DNA from: Methanobacterium spitsbergense | Lineage (GTDB): Archaea > Methanobacteriota > Methanobacteria > Methanobacteriales > Methanobacteriaceae | DNA length: 64,000 nt | Direction: 5' to 3' | NCBI RefSeq assembly: GCF_019931065.1 | Contig: NZ_JAIOUQ010000001.1 | Coordinates: forward strand, 31,743-95,742 | In this document: piece by piece, positions 1-8,569 of the stretch | Position numbering within the stretch: the first letter of the stretch is position 1 | Layout of the letters: each line of letters opens with the position of its first letter | The notes under the pieces: model-generated | Seen by the model: only the letters and a program-made list of their open reading frames with translations | What the model was told of the DNA's origin: nothing | Database searches by the model: none | Position numbers and translations under genes: made by a program

Positions 1-69
1 TAAAACTATCCAGGCCATCTCAGTAAAACTATCCAGGCCATCTCAGTAAAACTATTCAAACAATCTCAG
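1..69. repeat. 23-bp tandem repeat at window edge
   Basis: Two identical 23-bp units (1-23 and 24-46, beginning TAAAACTATCCAGGCC) are followed by a diverged third copy (47-69) with the same ends and changes in the middle. The array touches the first base, so it probably continues outside the window and the copy number is unknown. It lies just beyond the 3' end of the radical SAM gene. No coding frame or CRISPR-like spacer structure is visible. Confidence 0.8.
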
Positions 70-103
70 TGCAAAACCACTTGAAATTTTAAAAAATAAA
101 ATA

Positions 104-1177
104 TTAAAATAATATTTCACATAAAAATAATTCATCAAAAAATGGACATTTTCCCCGGCATTCACTTAATTTATCGCAATCTCCACAATCTGTTCTACCA
201 TATTCGGTTATACTATTCCGATAATCTAAAAATTTGTTTTGCCAAATATCTTCGAAGTTAAATTCTTTTAAATTATATTTGTATTTATCATTATTACAAA
301 AAGAACAAGGCATTACATTTAAGTTTTCATCTATATAAACTGAGAAAAATCCGCATTCGCAACTATCTATCATGTTATTGTCTACATCGGTATTTTTCAT
401 TAGAATCGGAACAAAGCAAGCATCAAAACCAATTCTAACTTTAGAAATTGGATTATCTATCAAATTTAAGAATGAATTGAGTTTATCTGGTGATTTGATA
501 GAATCTTGGTTATCTGCTCTTCCAAATGGTTTATGAGTTAAAAAAATAATCGCATTGAACATCTCAAAATATTTATCATATTTTCCTTCAATTATCTCAA
601 TTGCATTATCTAAAGTTTTTTCGGATATTACATAATGAATATTTGCTTTAATATCATTTTCAAATAAATTAGACCCTATTTTATATAGTTCATCCAAAGA
701 TAAATCTCTATAGGGATCATAAGAAATTGCTATTGCTCCACAATATTTTTTTGTTGATTCAATATTCTTTTCATCAAAAAATTTTCCACTTGTTGTATAA
801 TTGGGAATAATATTAAATTTTTCCTTAGTTATCTCCAAAATTTCATTAAAATCTGGATGTAAAAGAGGTTCCCCTCCACCCAATGCAACTTGAAATACTG
901 CTCCATATTTATTGCTTGTTAACTGTTCCAATATAAATTCATAGTTTTTGATTGAAATTAATTTACCTTCAGGATTACTAGACCTATAACAGTATTCACA
1001 TTCATTAGTACAGTAATTGGATATTGAAATATCTGCTAATTCCGGCCAAGGAGCCATATATGGATTTTCTTTAAAATTTTTACCCCATCTAAACGTAATT
1101 CCCGTTTCAGGAATTCCAACAAAGTTATAGCCATCATAATGTTTTCTAATCATTGTATCATTAATTATGATATACAA
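104..1177 (-). CDS. radical SAM/SPASM-type peptide-modifying enzyme candidate
   Basis: A 357-residue protein with the radical SAM cluster motif C-x3-C-x2-C at residues 56-63 (CTNECEYC), followed by a GGGEPLLHP glycine motif that binds the methionine moiety of SAM. The C-terminus carries a cysteine-rich tail with CECGF, PCSFC and a C-x2-C-x5-C-x3-C pattern (CGDCDKLSECRGKC), the arrangement of SPASM domains that hold auxiliary Fe-S clusters. Such enzymes typically modify ribosomal peptides or proteins. The start is taken as TTG at 1177, overlapping the stop of the upstream gene by 17 bp (translational coupling); an ATG at 1153 is the alternative. It closes an operon with the two small paralogues at 1161-1967, the likely substrates by context. 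The enzyme class is clear; the substrate is inference. Confidence 0.85.
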   Translation of the reverse strand: MYIIINDTMIRKHYDGYNFVGIPETGITFRWGKNFKENPYMAPWPELADISISNYCTNECEYCYRSSNPEGKLISIKNYEFILEQLTSNKYGAVFQVALGGGEPLLHPDFNEILEITKEKFNIIPNYTTSGKFFDEKNIESTKKYCGAIAISYDPYRDLSLDELYKIGSNLFENDIKANIHYVISEKTLDNAIEIIEGKYDKYFEMFNAIIFLTHKPFGRADNQDSIKSPDKLNSFLNLIDNPISKVRIGFDACFVPILMKNTDVDNNMIDSCECGFFSVYIDENLNVMPCSFCNNDKYKYNLKEFNFEDIWQNKFLDYRNSITEYGRTDCGDCDKLSECRGKCPFFDELFLCEILF

Positions 1178-1553
1178 CTGTCAACCCAATACCGTATAAT
1201 AAATTTGGGCGAGTTATTACAATATTATATAAAAATTTAAGTAACGTCTCATCATCTAAATCATTTACATCATAAGTATGCATTACAAAATCTAATTCTG
1301 AATTACTTACTTCATATTCAGTTCCATCTAAGGTTATACCATCTTGAGTATTAAAATCCAATTTCAATAAATATACTTCTTCATCATCTATAATAATTTT
1401 ATTTCCTTCATTTTTAATTTTATCCATATAATACTTAATAAACGGATCCATACCACTTTCTTCTAGATAAACTTCATTATAAAATGTTTCACTCATTGCT
1501 AGGATATAACTTGCTGAACTACTATTAGTTACAAAATCTCCTCTAATTTTCAT
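1161..1553 (-). CDS. FVTNSSS-motif small protein, copy B (candidate modified substrate)
   Basis: A 130-residue acidic protein beginning MKIRGDFVTNSSSASYIL. The first 18 residues are nearly identical to those of the neighbour at 1581-1967, and a second shared block (KIKNEGNKI followed by a strand-forming segment) lies near residue 50, so the two are paralogues. The N-terminus is far better conserved than the rest, as expected of an enzyme-recognition or modification site. A strong Shine-Dalgarno (GGGGGA) precedes the ATG at 1553. It overlaps the radical SAM gene by 17 bp. No known domain is recognised. I recall N-termini of this FVTNSSS type in uncharacterised proteins of clostridia and methanogens, but function is unknown to me. 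Confidence 0.8.
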   Translation of the reverse strand: MKIRGDFVTNSSSASYILAMSETFYNEVYLEESGMDPFIKYYMDKIKNEGNKIIIDDEEVYLLKLDFNTQDGITLDGTEYEVSNSELDFVMHTYDVNDLDDETLLKFLYNIVITRPNLLYGIGLTVVYHN

Positions 1554-1580
1554 AAAATTCCCCCAAATTATTATTGAATA

Positions 1581-1967
1581 TTAAAAATAAGAACTATCTA
1601 TAAGAGTTGCACCTATACCTAATAAATCCTGTCCATCAGCTATTGCTAACTTTAATAATTCATCAAGCTCATCATCTTTTATGTTGCTAAAATCTGTATC
1701 TAGCCAGAAGTTTTTTTCAGAATATCCCTCAGGATGGTTAATATCATCATTACCAAAAGTTAATTTCATAAAAAATAACTCTTCTCCATCAATAGATATT
1801 TTGTTGCCTTCATTTTTGATTTTTGATTTAATATATTTAAGAAAAGACCCTCTTTCAGAGTTGTATCCATCAAACATATTAACAGTTCTATCAAATAGAT
1901 CTTCTTTCATTGTTAATATATAACTTACAGAGCTACTATTTGTTACAAAATCTCCGCGAATTTTCAC
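1581..1967 (-). CDS. FVTNSSS-motif small protein, copy A (candidate modified substrate)
   Basis: A 128-residue protein beginning MKIRGDFVTNSSSVSYIL, first gene of the three-gene operon. It starts with GTG at 1967, preceded by GGGGGTAT. It shares the N-terminal block and the internal KIKNEGNKI block with its paralogue 27 bp downstream; the remainder has diverged, including a C-terminus rich in Gly, Ser and Tyr. No signal peptide or membrane segment is visible, so it is expected to be cytoplasmic. The serine cluster next to a conserved Phe-Val-Thr-Asn is the obvious candidate target for the radical SAM enzyme. That link is inference from gene order and coupling. Confidence 0.8.
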   Translation of the reverse strand: MKIRGDFVTNSSSVSYILTMKEDLFDRTVNMFDGYNSERGSFLKYIKSKIKNEGNKISIDGEELFFMKLTFGNDDINHPEGYSEKNFWLDTDFSNIKDDELDELLKLAIADGQDLLGIGATLIDSSYF

Positions 1968-2231
1968 AATATACCCCCAGAATATAGTTAATTTATTATT
2001 TAACTAATTCTGTAAACAGAACTAATTTTTTTCCCAATAAAATGTAATATACCGATAATTTAAATTATTAAAGCTTAAATTTTTCTATTAAAATTATCAA
2101 TAATTGGATTTTTTTCAATTTTTATTAATATAAACTCTGAAGTATGGAAAACCTTTTAAATCGAATTATTCCTTCTTTTATCGAATGAACTCTTAAGTAA
2201 CTCAGATCTCATACTGTTATTTAATAAAATA

Positions 2232-2238
2232 TTTATAA
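2232..2238 (+). promoter_or_regulatory. TATA box of a likely leaderless promoter
   Basis: TTTATAA lies 29 nt before the ATG of the SIR2-like gene, the spacing of an archaeal TATA box to a transcription start at or next to the initiation codon. No Shine-Dalgarno precedes that ATG, which supports a leaderless mRNA. The core ATATTTATAACTAGT also occurs before the next gene (3462-3476). Confidence 0.55.
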
Positions 2239-2260
2239 CTAGTAAATAATATTAAAAATC

Positions 2261-3181
2261 ATGTTTGAAACAGCAACTGTTTTAATTTTGGGGGCTGGTG
2301 CTAGTATGCCCTATGGGTACCCATCAGGAGAAGATTTAAGATCTTACATAATTAAAAACTTATCAAATGATGAATCGAAATTAAATGAAATTATACAACT
2401 TGGATATTCTCTAAAAGATGTTAAAAATTTTGTAAATGACCTTAAAGGTTCTCAAACATATACAATTGATGAATTTATCGAATCAAGAGAAGAATTAATA
2501 GAAATAGGCAAATGTGCAATAGCTCAAGCTTTGATTCCATATGAATCGAAAAATAAATTATATGAAGAAAATAATCCTCAACATTGGTACAGATTGCTTT
2601 TTAAAAGAATGAGAACTAAGAAATTTGAAGATTTTGATTCAAATGAAATTTCAATTGTTACTTTTAATTATGACAGATCTATTGAAGAATTCCTATTCAA
2701 TACAATTCAAAGACTTTATGGTAAAAGTAATGATAAATGTTCTGAAAAAATAAACGAAATCCCCATTGTCCATGTATATGGAAAATTGGGTGATTTAGAA
2801 TGGCAAAATTCTATGGGAAGACCTTATGATCCAAAAATTACTTCAATGAAATTAAAATCTGCTGCAATGGGCATTAGAACTATGCATGACTATGATAAAA
2901 TGGGAATCAAAAAGATAAAAAATTTTTGTAAAAAATGTAAAGAGTTGTATTTTCTTGGTTTTGGTTATGATCCTATTAACTTAAGAAGATTAGATATCCT
3001 AAGTGATATCAAAGAATTTGATGGTTATGATAATGATACAATTAATAAAACAATAAGAGGAACTGCCTTTGATTTGGGGGAGCATAATATGCGGGAAGTT
3101 TCTAGGTATTTTAATGGAAAAATTGAATTTGGATCAAATGAAGAAGATTGTGCTAAATTTTTAAAAAAGTATGGATTTTAA
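2261..3181 (+). CDS. SIR2-like domain protein, candidate NADase defence effector
   Basis: A 306-residue protein that opens with the Rossmann signature LILGAGASMPYGYPSG at residues 8-23, typical of SIR2-like proteins of the SIR2_2 type. Further family features are TFNYD (near residue 133), an IVHVYGKLG segment carrying the expected catalytic histidine (near residue 170), and a LYFLGFGYDP strand-turn near residue 232. In bacterial and archaeal defence systems such domains degrade NAD+ when phage infection is sensed. The protein lacks membrane segments. It stands alone with its own leaderless-type promoter; the next gene on the same strand, a HEPN-like protein, has a matching promoter. Defence role is by family and neighbourhood. 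Confidence 0.75.
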   Translation: MFETATVLILGAGASMPYGYPSGEDLRSYIIKNLSNDESKLNEIIQLGYSLKDVKNFVNDLKGSQTYTIDEFIESREELIEIGKCAIAQALIPYESKNKLYEENNPQHWYRLLFKRMRTKKFEDFDSNEISIVTFNYDRSIEEFLFNTIQRLYGKSNDKCSEKINEIPIVHVYGKLGDLEWQNSMGRPYDPKITSMKLKSAAMGIRTMHDYDKMGIKKIKNFCKKCKELYFLGFGYDPINLRRLDILSDIKEFDGYDNDTINKTIRGTAFDLGEHNMREVSRYFNGKIEFGSNEEDCAKFLKKYGF

Positions 3182-3230
3182 CCCAATCAATAAATCGTCA
3201 CTCAAGCTATTCAACTTCGTTAAATCGTTG

Positions 3231-3285
3231 AGTATATAGCGAATTCTTCGATAGCGTTCGTAATGTAATAAATTCGCTATATACT
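3231..3285. repeat. 15-bp perfect inverted repeat (stem-loop)
   Basis: AGTATATAGCGAATT (3231-3245) is the exact reverse complement of 3271-3285, separated by a 25-nt loop. AAATC (from 3222) and GATTT (3286-3290) can extend the stem past a 4-nt bulge. It fills the 306-bp gap between the SIR2-like and HEPN-like genes, which otherwise holds no reading frame. It could be a terminator, a structured RNA or a small mobile-element remnant. Confidence 0.75.
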
Positions 3286-3462
3286 GATTTGACGCTCGTT
3301 GTAATAGGTTTCCGCCGGAGGTACAAATTCCTGATTTTAGATTATTTATTATATATGAACCTGATCAGAGTACTGAATATTGTATAATGCATTGGTATGA
3401 TTACTTTTTAAGATAATAATTTAGTTAAACTATTTAAAATTTGATAAATAATTGGTTTAATA

Positions 3463-3469
3463 TTTATAA
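3463..3469 (+). promoter_or_regulatory. TATA box matching that of the SIR2-like gene
   Basis: TTTATAA sits inside ATATTTATAACTAGT, a 15-bp string identical to the one before the SIR2-like gene. It is 26 nt before a possible TTG start (3489) and 35 nt before the ATG at 3498, so the mRNA should have little or no leader. Confidence 0.5.
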
Positions 3470-3497
3470 CTAGTTTATCAAACTAGAATTGGTAGAA

Positions 3498-4976
3498 ATG
3501 AAAACTGAAAATGAACTTAGCTCATGGATGAAAAATTATATTTTGAATTTTAGAGAAGAATATGATAAATTATCTGCTGATGAAAAAGAACAGTTAACAA
3601 CTCTTGAAGATTTAAACAAACCTGTACAAGTTGAATCCATATGGATCAAAAATAAAGAATTAAATGTAGATCTACAATTCCATTTCTTTACTAAATTTAT
3701 AAATAATAAAGATTTGGATATTGGTGTATCCGTCTTAGATTCAGAAAATTACATTGAATTTCTCGACGAATATCTTAAAATGGAGAAATGGAATAAATTA
3801 GTACATGGAAATGAATCTAAAATTTATATTAAAGATAGGAAATATTCAGATGAAATCAAAATTATTCTAATTAATGGAATAGAAACTTTTAAAAATTATA
3901 TTCAAAATTTACATTCAAAAAGAAAAAAAACGAATTCAACAATAATAAAAATGAGAATTGGCCCAGATGCTTTTGGTTGGGTTCATTTAGGTAAAATTCA
4001 GGAAATTAAACCAGAAAATGAAGTATTCAATATAATTTCTCAAGTTAAGTTAAGAAAAAAACAAAAATTAATCAAACCAATTAATGAGAATAGAGAAAAA
4101 AAATTCATCCAAGGATATGGAACATTTTTTTATCCACCAATTTGGATTGGTGATCAATTCCCAAATCCTTCATTGAGTGATATATTATCCAGAAAACCAT
4201 TAGTAAAGTTTACAAAAACCATTCAAGACATCAATTACAAAAATAAAATTTTAATAATTAAAAGTGATGGTTTTGTTGCAATTGAGGAAACTGATAGAAA
4301 AAAAGCAACTAAAAAGTTAAATGAAATAATGGCTATTGCACTCCTATTTGATATTCCGGTATCTATTATAAATGAATCTGAACTGGGGGAAGTTAAAATT
4401 GATCCTGATGATCGAAAGATTGGAAGTCAATCTATGCCTATAAATTCCATGAGAACAAGTTTAGTTAACGCACAATGGAATATACCTGTAAATATGGAAT
4501 TTAATAGGATAAAAATATCAAAAAATAAAATATATAAATTATTTGGTACAATTGACAAAATTACTAATGATGAAATTTTTAAAGATTTCTTAATTTTTTA
4601 TTTAGAAAGTTATACTTATTTCATGAATTATTTATACTCGCAATCATTCATAATAAGCTGGTTAATTGTAGAACGATATTTATCAATCAAATGGAAAGAA
4701 AAAATTATTGATAATATAGTAGAAAATGATAAACAAAACAAAAATAGAAAAAATGATTTAAAAAATCCGGGTCGCTGGTCAGCATACTACATTATTGAAA
4801 CTCTAAGACTTTTAGGAATAATAAAAACCGATGATGAGTATAAAATCTTTATGAATCTTAAAAGAAAAAGAGATAAAATTGTTCATGAAGGTCAAGAATG
4901 TTCAAAAAAAGAATCTGAAAAATGCCTAAATTTAGCTAAACGTATTCTTAATGAACAAATAGAAAATAATAAATAA
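3498..4976 (+). CDS. HEPN-like (ApeA-type) protein, putative RNase effector
   Basis: A protein of about 492 residues. The N-terminal two-thirds is unfamiliar and beta-rich by appearance. The C-terminal third is helical and ends with LKRKRDKIVHEGQE, which contains the R-x4-H motif (RDKIVH) of HEPN ribonuclease domains; the preceding SWLIVERYLSIKW helix fits the large Apea-like HEPN group. Such domains cleave RNA in abortive infection and toxin systems. The ATG at 3498 is preferred over TTG at 3489 (three residues earlier); neither has a well-spaced Shine-Dalgarno. The shared promoter core with the SIR2-like gene suggests co-expression. Confidence 0.6.
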   Translation: MKTENELSSWMKNYILNFREEYDKLSADEKEQLTTLEDLNKPVQVESIWIKNKELNVDLQFHFFTKFINNKDLDIGVSVLDSENYIEFLDEYLKMEKWNKLVHGNESKIYIKDRKYSDEIKIILINGIETFKNYIQNLHSKRKKTNSTIIKMRIGPDAFGWVHLGKIQEIKPENEVFNIISQVKLRKKQKLIKPINENREKKFIQGYGTFFYPPIWIGDQFPNPSLSDILSRKPLVKFTKTIQDINYKNKILIIKSDGFVAIEETDRKKATKKLNEIMAIALLFDIPVSIINESELGEVKIDPDDRKIGSQSMPINSMRTSLVNAQWNIPVNMEFNRIKISKNKIYKLFGTIDKITNDEIFKDFLIFYLESYTYFMNYLYSQSFIISWLIVERYLSIKWKEKIIDNIVENDKQNKNRKNDLKNPGRWSAYYIIETLRLLGIIKTDDEYKIFMNLKRKRDKIVHEGQECSKKESEKCLNLAKRILNEQIENNK

Positions 4977-4991
4977 AAAGAGTTTAACTGT

Positions 4992-5177
4992 TTATTTATT
5001 TCTATTGAAACCGTCTCTGATTCTAGTTTTAACTCTTTTCTGTAGATCTGGGTCCAATAAATATTCGATCATCAAACATTGTGCAACCAGGTTAACTTTG
5101 AATTTTCCTGAAGTTTTCCAGATCTGTTCATGCATCGGTTTTGGTAGCAAAACATACAATCTTTTTTCATTCTTCAT
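4992..5177 (-). CDS. small ribbon-helix-helix-like protein
   Basis: A 61-residue basic protein. A short strand (RLYVLLP) is followed by two predicted helices and a basic tail (RVKTRIRDGFNRNK), the pattern of ribbon-helix-helix DNA-binding proteins. GGAGATAA precedes the ATG at 5177. It lies 27 bp after the zinc-cysteine protein at 5205-5678, so the two are probably co-transcribed. It could be a regulator of its operon; no family name is assigned. Confidence 0.55.
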   Translation of the reverse strand: MKNEKRLYVLLPKPMHEQIWKTSGKFKVNLVAQCLMIEYLLDPDLQKRVKTRIRDGFNRNK

Positions 5178-5204
5178 ACGATTATCTCCTTATTCCCTTC
5201 AATT

Positions 5205-5678
5205 TTATCTTCTTATTGTTTTTAATTTTTGTTTGGCTTTCCACCAGGCCGTTTGGTATCCGCATTTATCACATTCTAGATAAATCCACCAATGGCCATT
5301 TCTTCCTATTAGTCTGACACCATGGATATCGGGGAACATTTTTGCTATTCCTTTTTTGGATTTGCAACTTAAACATCCTGTCTGGTTGAATAGTTGGATT
5401 ACTTTTTTATCTCTGCAGATTTCCTTATCTTCTGGATCTTTGGATTTATCCTGAAAAGTACTAAGAGGACTTATTTTTCCACAGGCATGGCACCATCCGC
5501 ATGGTGTGAAATGACCCCCGTCTGTGTGGATTTTATGGTCTTCTCTCATCATGTCTATTGCTCTGCAGTCGGGGGAATGTAATCTTCCTGTGTTACTGTT
5601 ACCAATTAAACATCCTTCATGTCTCCGATCATCCGGGACAGCTAAAACCATTTGTTCTATTTCTTTCTCACTTTTCAT
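5205..5678 (-). CDS. cysteine-rich zinc-binding protein with Ada-like motif
   Basis: About 157 residues. The first half has GRLHSPDCRAIDMM and HFTPCGWCHACG, resembling the His/Cys zinc sites of Ada-type metal-binding motifs. The second half has two C-x2-C pairs (CLSCKS and CDKCGY), a zinc ribbon. Such proteins usually bind DNA or nucleic acid. The start is placed at the ATG at 5678 because GGTGGTGA lies directly before it; four codons upstream in frame belong to that Shine-Dalgarno. The cysteine pattern is directly visible; function is unknown. It forms a pair with the downstream ribbon-helix-helix-like gene. Confidence 0.6.
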   Translation of the reverse strand: MKSEKEIEQMVLAVPDDRRHEGCLIGNSNTGRLHSPDCRAIDMMREDHKIHTDGGHFTPCGWCHACGKISPLSTFQDKSKDPEDKEICRDKKVIQLFNQTGCLSCKSKKGIAKMFPDIHGVRLIGRNGHWWIYLECDKCGYQTAWWKAKQKLKTIRR

Positions 5679-5957
5679 TTTCACCACCAATTTTTATAAT
5701 AATACTAATCTTGCTACAAGTACTATTATGTCATCCGGCCCTTATAAATGTTTTGTCTTAAATTACTCCGTTTAACTTATAAAAGAATAATATAGGTGTT
5801 TAAATGTTATTAATGAATTATGTATACAATTATGTTTTTGTGACGGAGGTGCTTGCGCCGACGGAACTTTGCATCATTTAAATGGGAATTGGAAAAACAT
5901 AATTTCATTATCTTTTTTAATATAGAAGATCATAAATTATCATATGGAGATAGATCT

Positions 5958-6455
5958 TTGAAAATAACGAGAATAATTATAATTTTGGTATTAATTGCAT
6001 CTATTGTAGCAATTGCAGGTTATTCAAGCCAAAATAATAATTCTCATAATACAAATTCAATTTCAAGTAATAATAACTCCTCTAATACATTATCAAATCT
6101 AAATAATAGTCCTAAAAGTACTAAAAATTATGAAGCAAGTGGATATTGCTCTTATGTAGTTGATGGAGATACAATCGATGTGGATGGTATTGGCAGAATA
6201 CGATTTGTCGGAGTAAATACTCCTGAAAGAGGCCAACCAGGATATCAAGAAGCAAAAGATTTCGTATCAAGTTTATGTCTAGGAAAAACAGTAGGTTTAG
6301 ACATTGACGATGCTAAACATTATGATAAATATGGAAGAGTTCTTGCAGTAGTTTATTCTGGAGATATGAATGTAAATGCAGAATTACTAAAAAGAGGATA
6401 CGCAGAAGTTATGTATATTCCTCCATCAGAATTTAATCCATATTCATGGATATAA
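5958..6455 (+). CDS. secreted thermonuclease (SNase family)
   Basis: About 165 residues: an N-terminal hydrophobic segment (signal peptide or anchor), a Ser/Asn-rich linker, and a staphylococcal-nuclease domain. Catalytic-type residues are visible in VDGDTIDV (Asp), RIRFVGVNTPER (Arg, then Asn-Thr-Pro-Glu where the usual motif is Asp-Thr-Pro-Glu) and DKYGRVLAVVY (Arg). It should hydrolyse DNA and RNA outside the membrane or at the cell surface. Start: TTG at 5958, seven nt after GGAGA; the frame is open further upstream but lacks such a site and would bury the signal peptide. It is short at the C-terminus, ending soon after the last conserved segment. Confidence 0.85.
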   Translation: MKITRIIIILVLIASIVAIAGYSSQNNNSHNTNSISSNNNSSNTLSNLNNSPKSTKNYEASGYCSYVVDGDTIDVDGIGRIRFVGVNTPERGQPGYQEAKDFVSSLCLGKTVGLDIDDAKHYDKYGRVLAVVYSGDMNVNAELLKRGYAEVMYIPPSEFNPYSWI

Positions 6456-6526
6456 ATATTAAATTAATGGAACCCTAAAATGTCCTGCTTTCCACCAAAA
6501 ACAGATAAAAAAAATTTATAGTGTTA

Positions 6527-6739
6527 TTAACCTATTTCTTTAATTGCCAGTTCAATATCTACTGCTTTAACAGTTGTTCTTCCAGCGTGTTTTGCAAGTA
6601 GAATAGCTTGTTTGGAAATATCTTCTCCACATTGTTCTAAAACTTTTCCTAAAGCTTCTTTTGAATCCTCACTGATTCTTATATTTGCATCTGCATTTTT
6701 TATTATTCTTCCTATTGTTGCTATTGGTAGTTCACTCAT
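6527..6739 (-). CDS. archaeal histone
   Basis: A 70-residue histone-fold protein (ELPIATIGRIIKNADA, then the long central helix, then KHAGRTTVKAVDIELA). It matches the HMf/HMt family along its full length, without tails. It wraps chromosomal DNA as dimers and larger oligomers. The start is ATG 6739 with GGTGAT four nt upstream; a longer frame from TTG would start inside that Shine-Dalgarno. A cysteine in the middle of the long helix (LEQCGED) is slightly unusual. It is flanked by accessory genes and may be a variant rather than the main chromosomal histone. A dead paralogue lies at 36531-36738. Confidence 0.95.
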   Translation of the reverse strand: MSELPIATIGRIIKNADANIRISEDSKEALGKVLEQCGEDISKQAILLAKHAGRTTVKAVDIELAIKEIG

Positions 6740-6947
6740 ATTTATCACCAAATATAGTTAATAGCCTCATTTTATTTAAACACACTGAATATTAACAGAT
6801 TTCCATAACAATAACTGCTTTTCATTAAGATTTAAGTGACGTTAATCACCAAAGAACAGTCATAACATGTAAGTGTTAAAAAATAAATCTTAATCAAAAT
6901 GAATATTTTTAAAAACTACTACAAAAATAAAATATTTAGAGAATTAT

Positions 6948-7181
6948 CTATAATTTAAACTGAATAGTTCCTCTTAATGCTAATATTAATCCTTCTATAA
7001 AATAACGTACCGTAATGCCTAATAAGAAGATATAAGTAAATAATGAAAAACTAAATAAAATAATCTTTAAATATTCACTAATATAATTAGCGGGATTAGT
7101 ATAGGAAACACCTAATTGAATTAATAAGTCATCTGTGTCAGAATCATAAGTATCCTTTAAATCTAATTCCCTCAGCCCCAT
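6948..7181 (-). CDS. small membrane protein of unknown function
   Basis: About 77 residues: a soluble N-terminus (GLRELDLKDTYDSDTDDLL) and two hydrophobic segments covering most of the second half. The Shine-Dalgarno GGGGGAT stands three nt before the ATG at 7181, so the frame starting at 7193 is rejected. The N-terminal string loosely recalls the first residues of PLD-helicase proteins, but this is too short to mean anything firm. No family recognised. Confidence 0.5.
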   Translation of the reverse strand: MGLRELDLKDTYDSDTDDLLIQLGVSYTNPANYISEYLKIILFSFSLFTYIFLLGITVRYFIEGLILALRGTIQFKL

Positions 7182-7292
7182 ATTATCCCCCAATATCTCT
7201 GCATCAGTAAATTAAGATCATTCCTATAGATCATCTATTACAGTAGGATTTAATTAAATGTTTTCCAAAAAAATTTCACATTAACAATTAGA

Positions 7293-8399
7293 TTAAAGAT
7301 TTAAATATGAATTATATTCACTGAGTAGTTCTTTATGAGTGATTCCATTTTTATCACCTTGGAATAGAAAAATTTGTTTAGTATGCCCTCTATTCTCATA
7401 ATTATTTATTGTTATCACCATTTTGAAATCTTTTTTTTCAATTGAAAGCTTTCCAATACTGAATGTCACTTGTGGATATATAAATATCGAACTTGGTGGA
7501 TATCCCGCTAGATTTCTAAATGATGAAATAGAAAAATTATCATAAGTAAAAAATTTATTTAGAGAAGATTCGATAGTTTTATCTTTACTTCCAAAATCTA
7601 ATCCATTAACTGGGACATTTATTTCATTCATATTCAAGTCGAAACCTTTCATATTCTTCAAATCAATATCTGAACTACGTTGTTTTTCAATTGATGACCC
7701 TTCGATCGAATAATTCAAATTGGAATTAGATACAACATTAATACTATTATATATATATCTACCAGGTTCCAAACCTTCATTGTACAGTTTTATCCCAAAA
7801 GAATAAGAATCTTTATCAGCATGCTGTTGAAATTTTGTAAAAATTTTGGCATGATTTTTGTTAGCTAAGAGTTCTAAAAAACTAGGTATATCTAGAGTCT
7901 TAGTTTCATCTCCACGTCGGATATAAACATTATTATCTAATTTTGAATAATAAATACCATCCAAATTATTACTTCCGACTTCAATTAGAAAAATATTCCC
8001 CTCATCAAATGGTACTGGAATTATATCCAACTTAAATGGCTTGATATTAGATGGTATTGTTCCTATTTGTTTATAAATTAAATTCCTTATCTGTTCTTTA
8101 TCCTTCAGAGTAGTTACGCCCTTTATTGCTATTTGATCGTTTTCTTCTAAACCCAATATCAATAATCCTACCCCTCTCCCTGAGTTCAAGAAACTAACCA
8201 ATTCTGATACAATTTTATTAATTTGATTTGATTTTTTCTTTTTTTTGGAAAGTTTACTTTTTTCCTCATTAATAAATCTATCAGCATCTTTGAATTCAAT
8301 TTCATCATTCTCATGTAAAATATCAGAATTTATGGCATTTTTTATATCTAAAAGATTTAAACCAGAACCCTCTCCAAAAATCTCTTTAATTTTAGACAT
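7293..8399 (-). CDS. AlbA_2/Schlafen-like DNA-binding domain protein
   Basis: A 368-residue protein. Residues about 35-180 form an AlbA_2 (Schlafen AlbA-like) domain: IEFKDADRF, VSELVSFLNSGRGVGLLILG, KPFKLDIIPVPF, IFLIEVG and YIRRGDETK are the characteristic strands. This domain binds nucleic acid and occurs in regulators and in defence-linked nucleases. The C-terminal half is beta-rich and unfamiliar. Start ATG 8399 follows GGGGTT. It is single, upstream of and divergent from the Dam-type methylase. Defence association is inferred from location. Confidence 0.75.
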   Translation of the reverse strand: MSKIKEIFGEGSGLNLLDIKNAINSDILHENDEIEFKDADRFINEEKSKLSKKKKKSNQINKIVSELVSFLNSGRGVGLLILGLEENDQIAIKGVTTLKDKEQIRNLIYKQIGTIPSNIKPFKLDIIPVPFDEGNIFLIEVGSNNLDGIYYSKLDNNVYIRRGDETKTLDIPSFLELLANKNHAKIFTKFQQHADKDSYSFGIKLYNEGLEPGRYIYNSINVVSNSNLNYSIEGSSIEKQRSSDIDLKNMKGFDLNMNEINVPVNGLDFGSKDKTIESSLNKFFTYDNFSISSFRNLAGYPPSSIFIYPQVTFSIGKLSIEKKDFKMVITINNYENRGHTKQIFLFQGDKNGITHKELLSEYNSYLNL

Positions 8400-8569
8400 T
8401 AGAACCCCATCAAATAATCAATTAAAACTATAATTTATTATTTGCTATTTGGATTTCATAATTACTTTTCAAATGCTCTTACTTAACTTGCTTTAATCAT
8501 AAAGCTCATATTCCAATTAACATATAAAAAAATATATATATTGATTCCAAGTTTGGAAAGAGGTATTCA

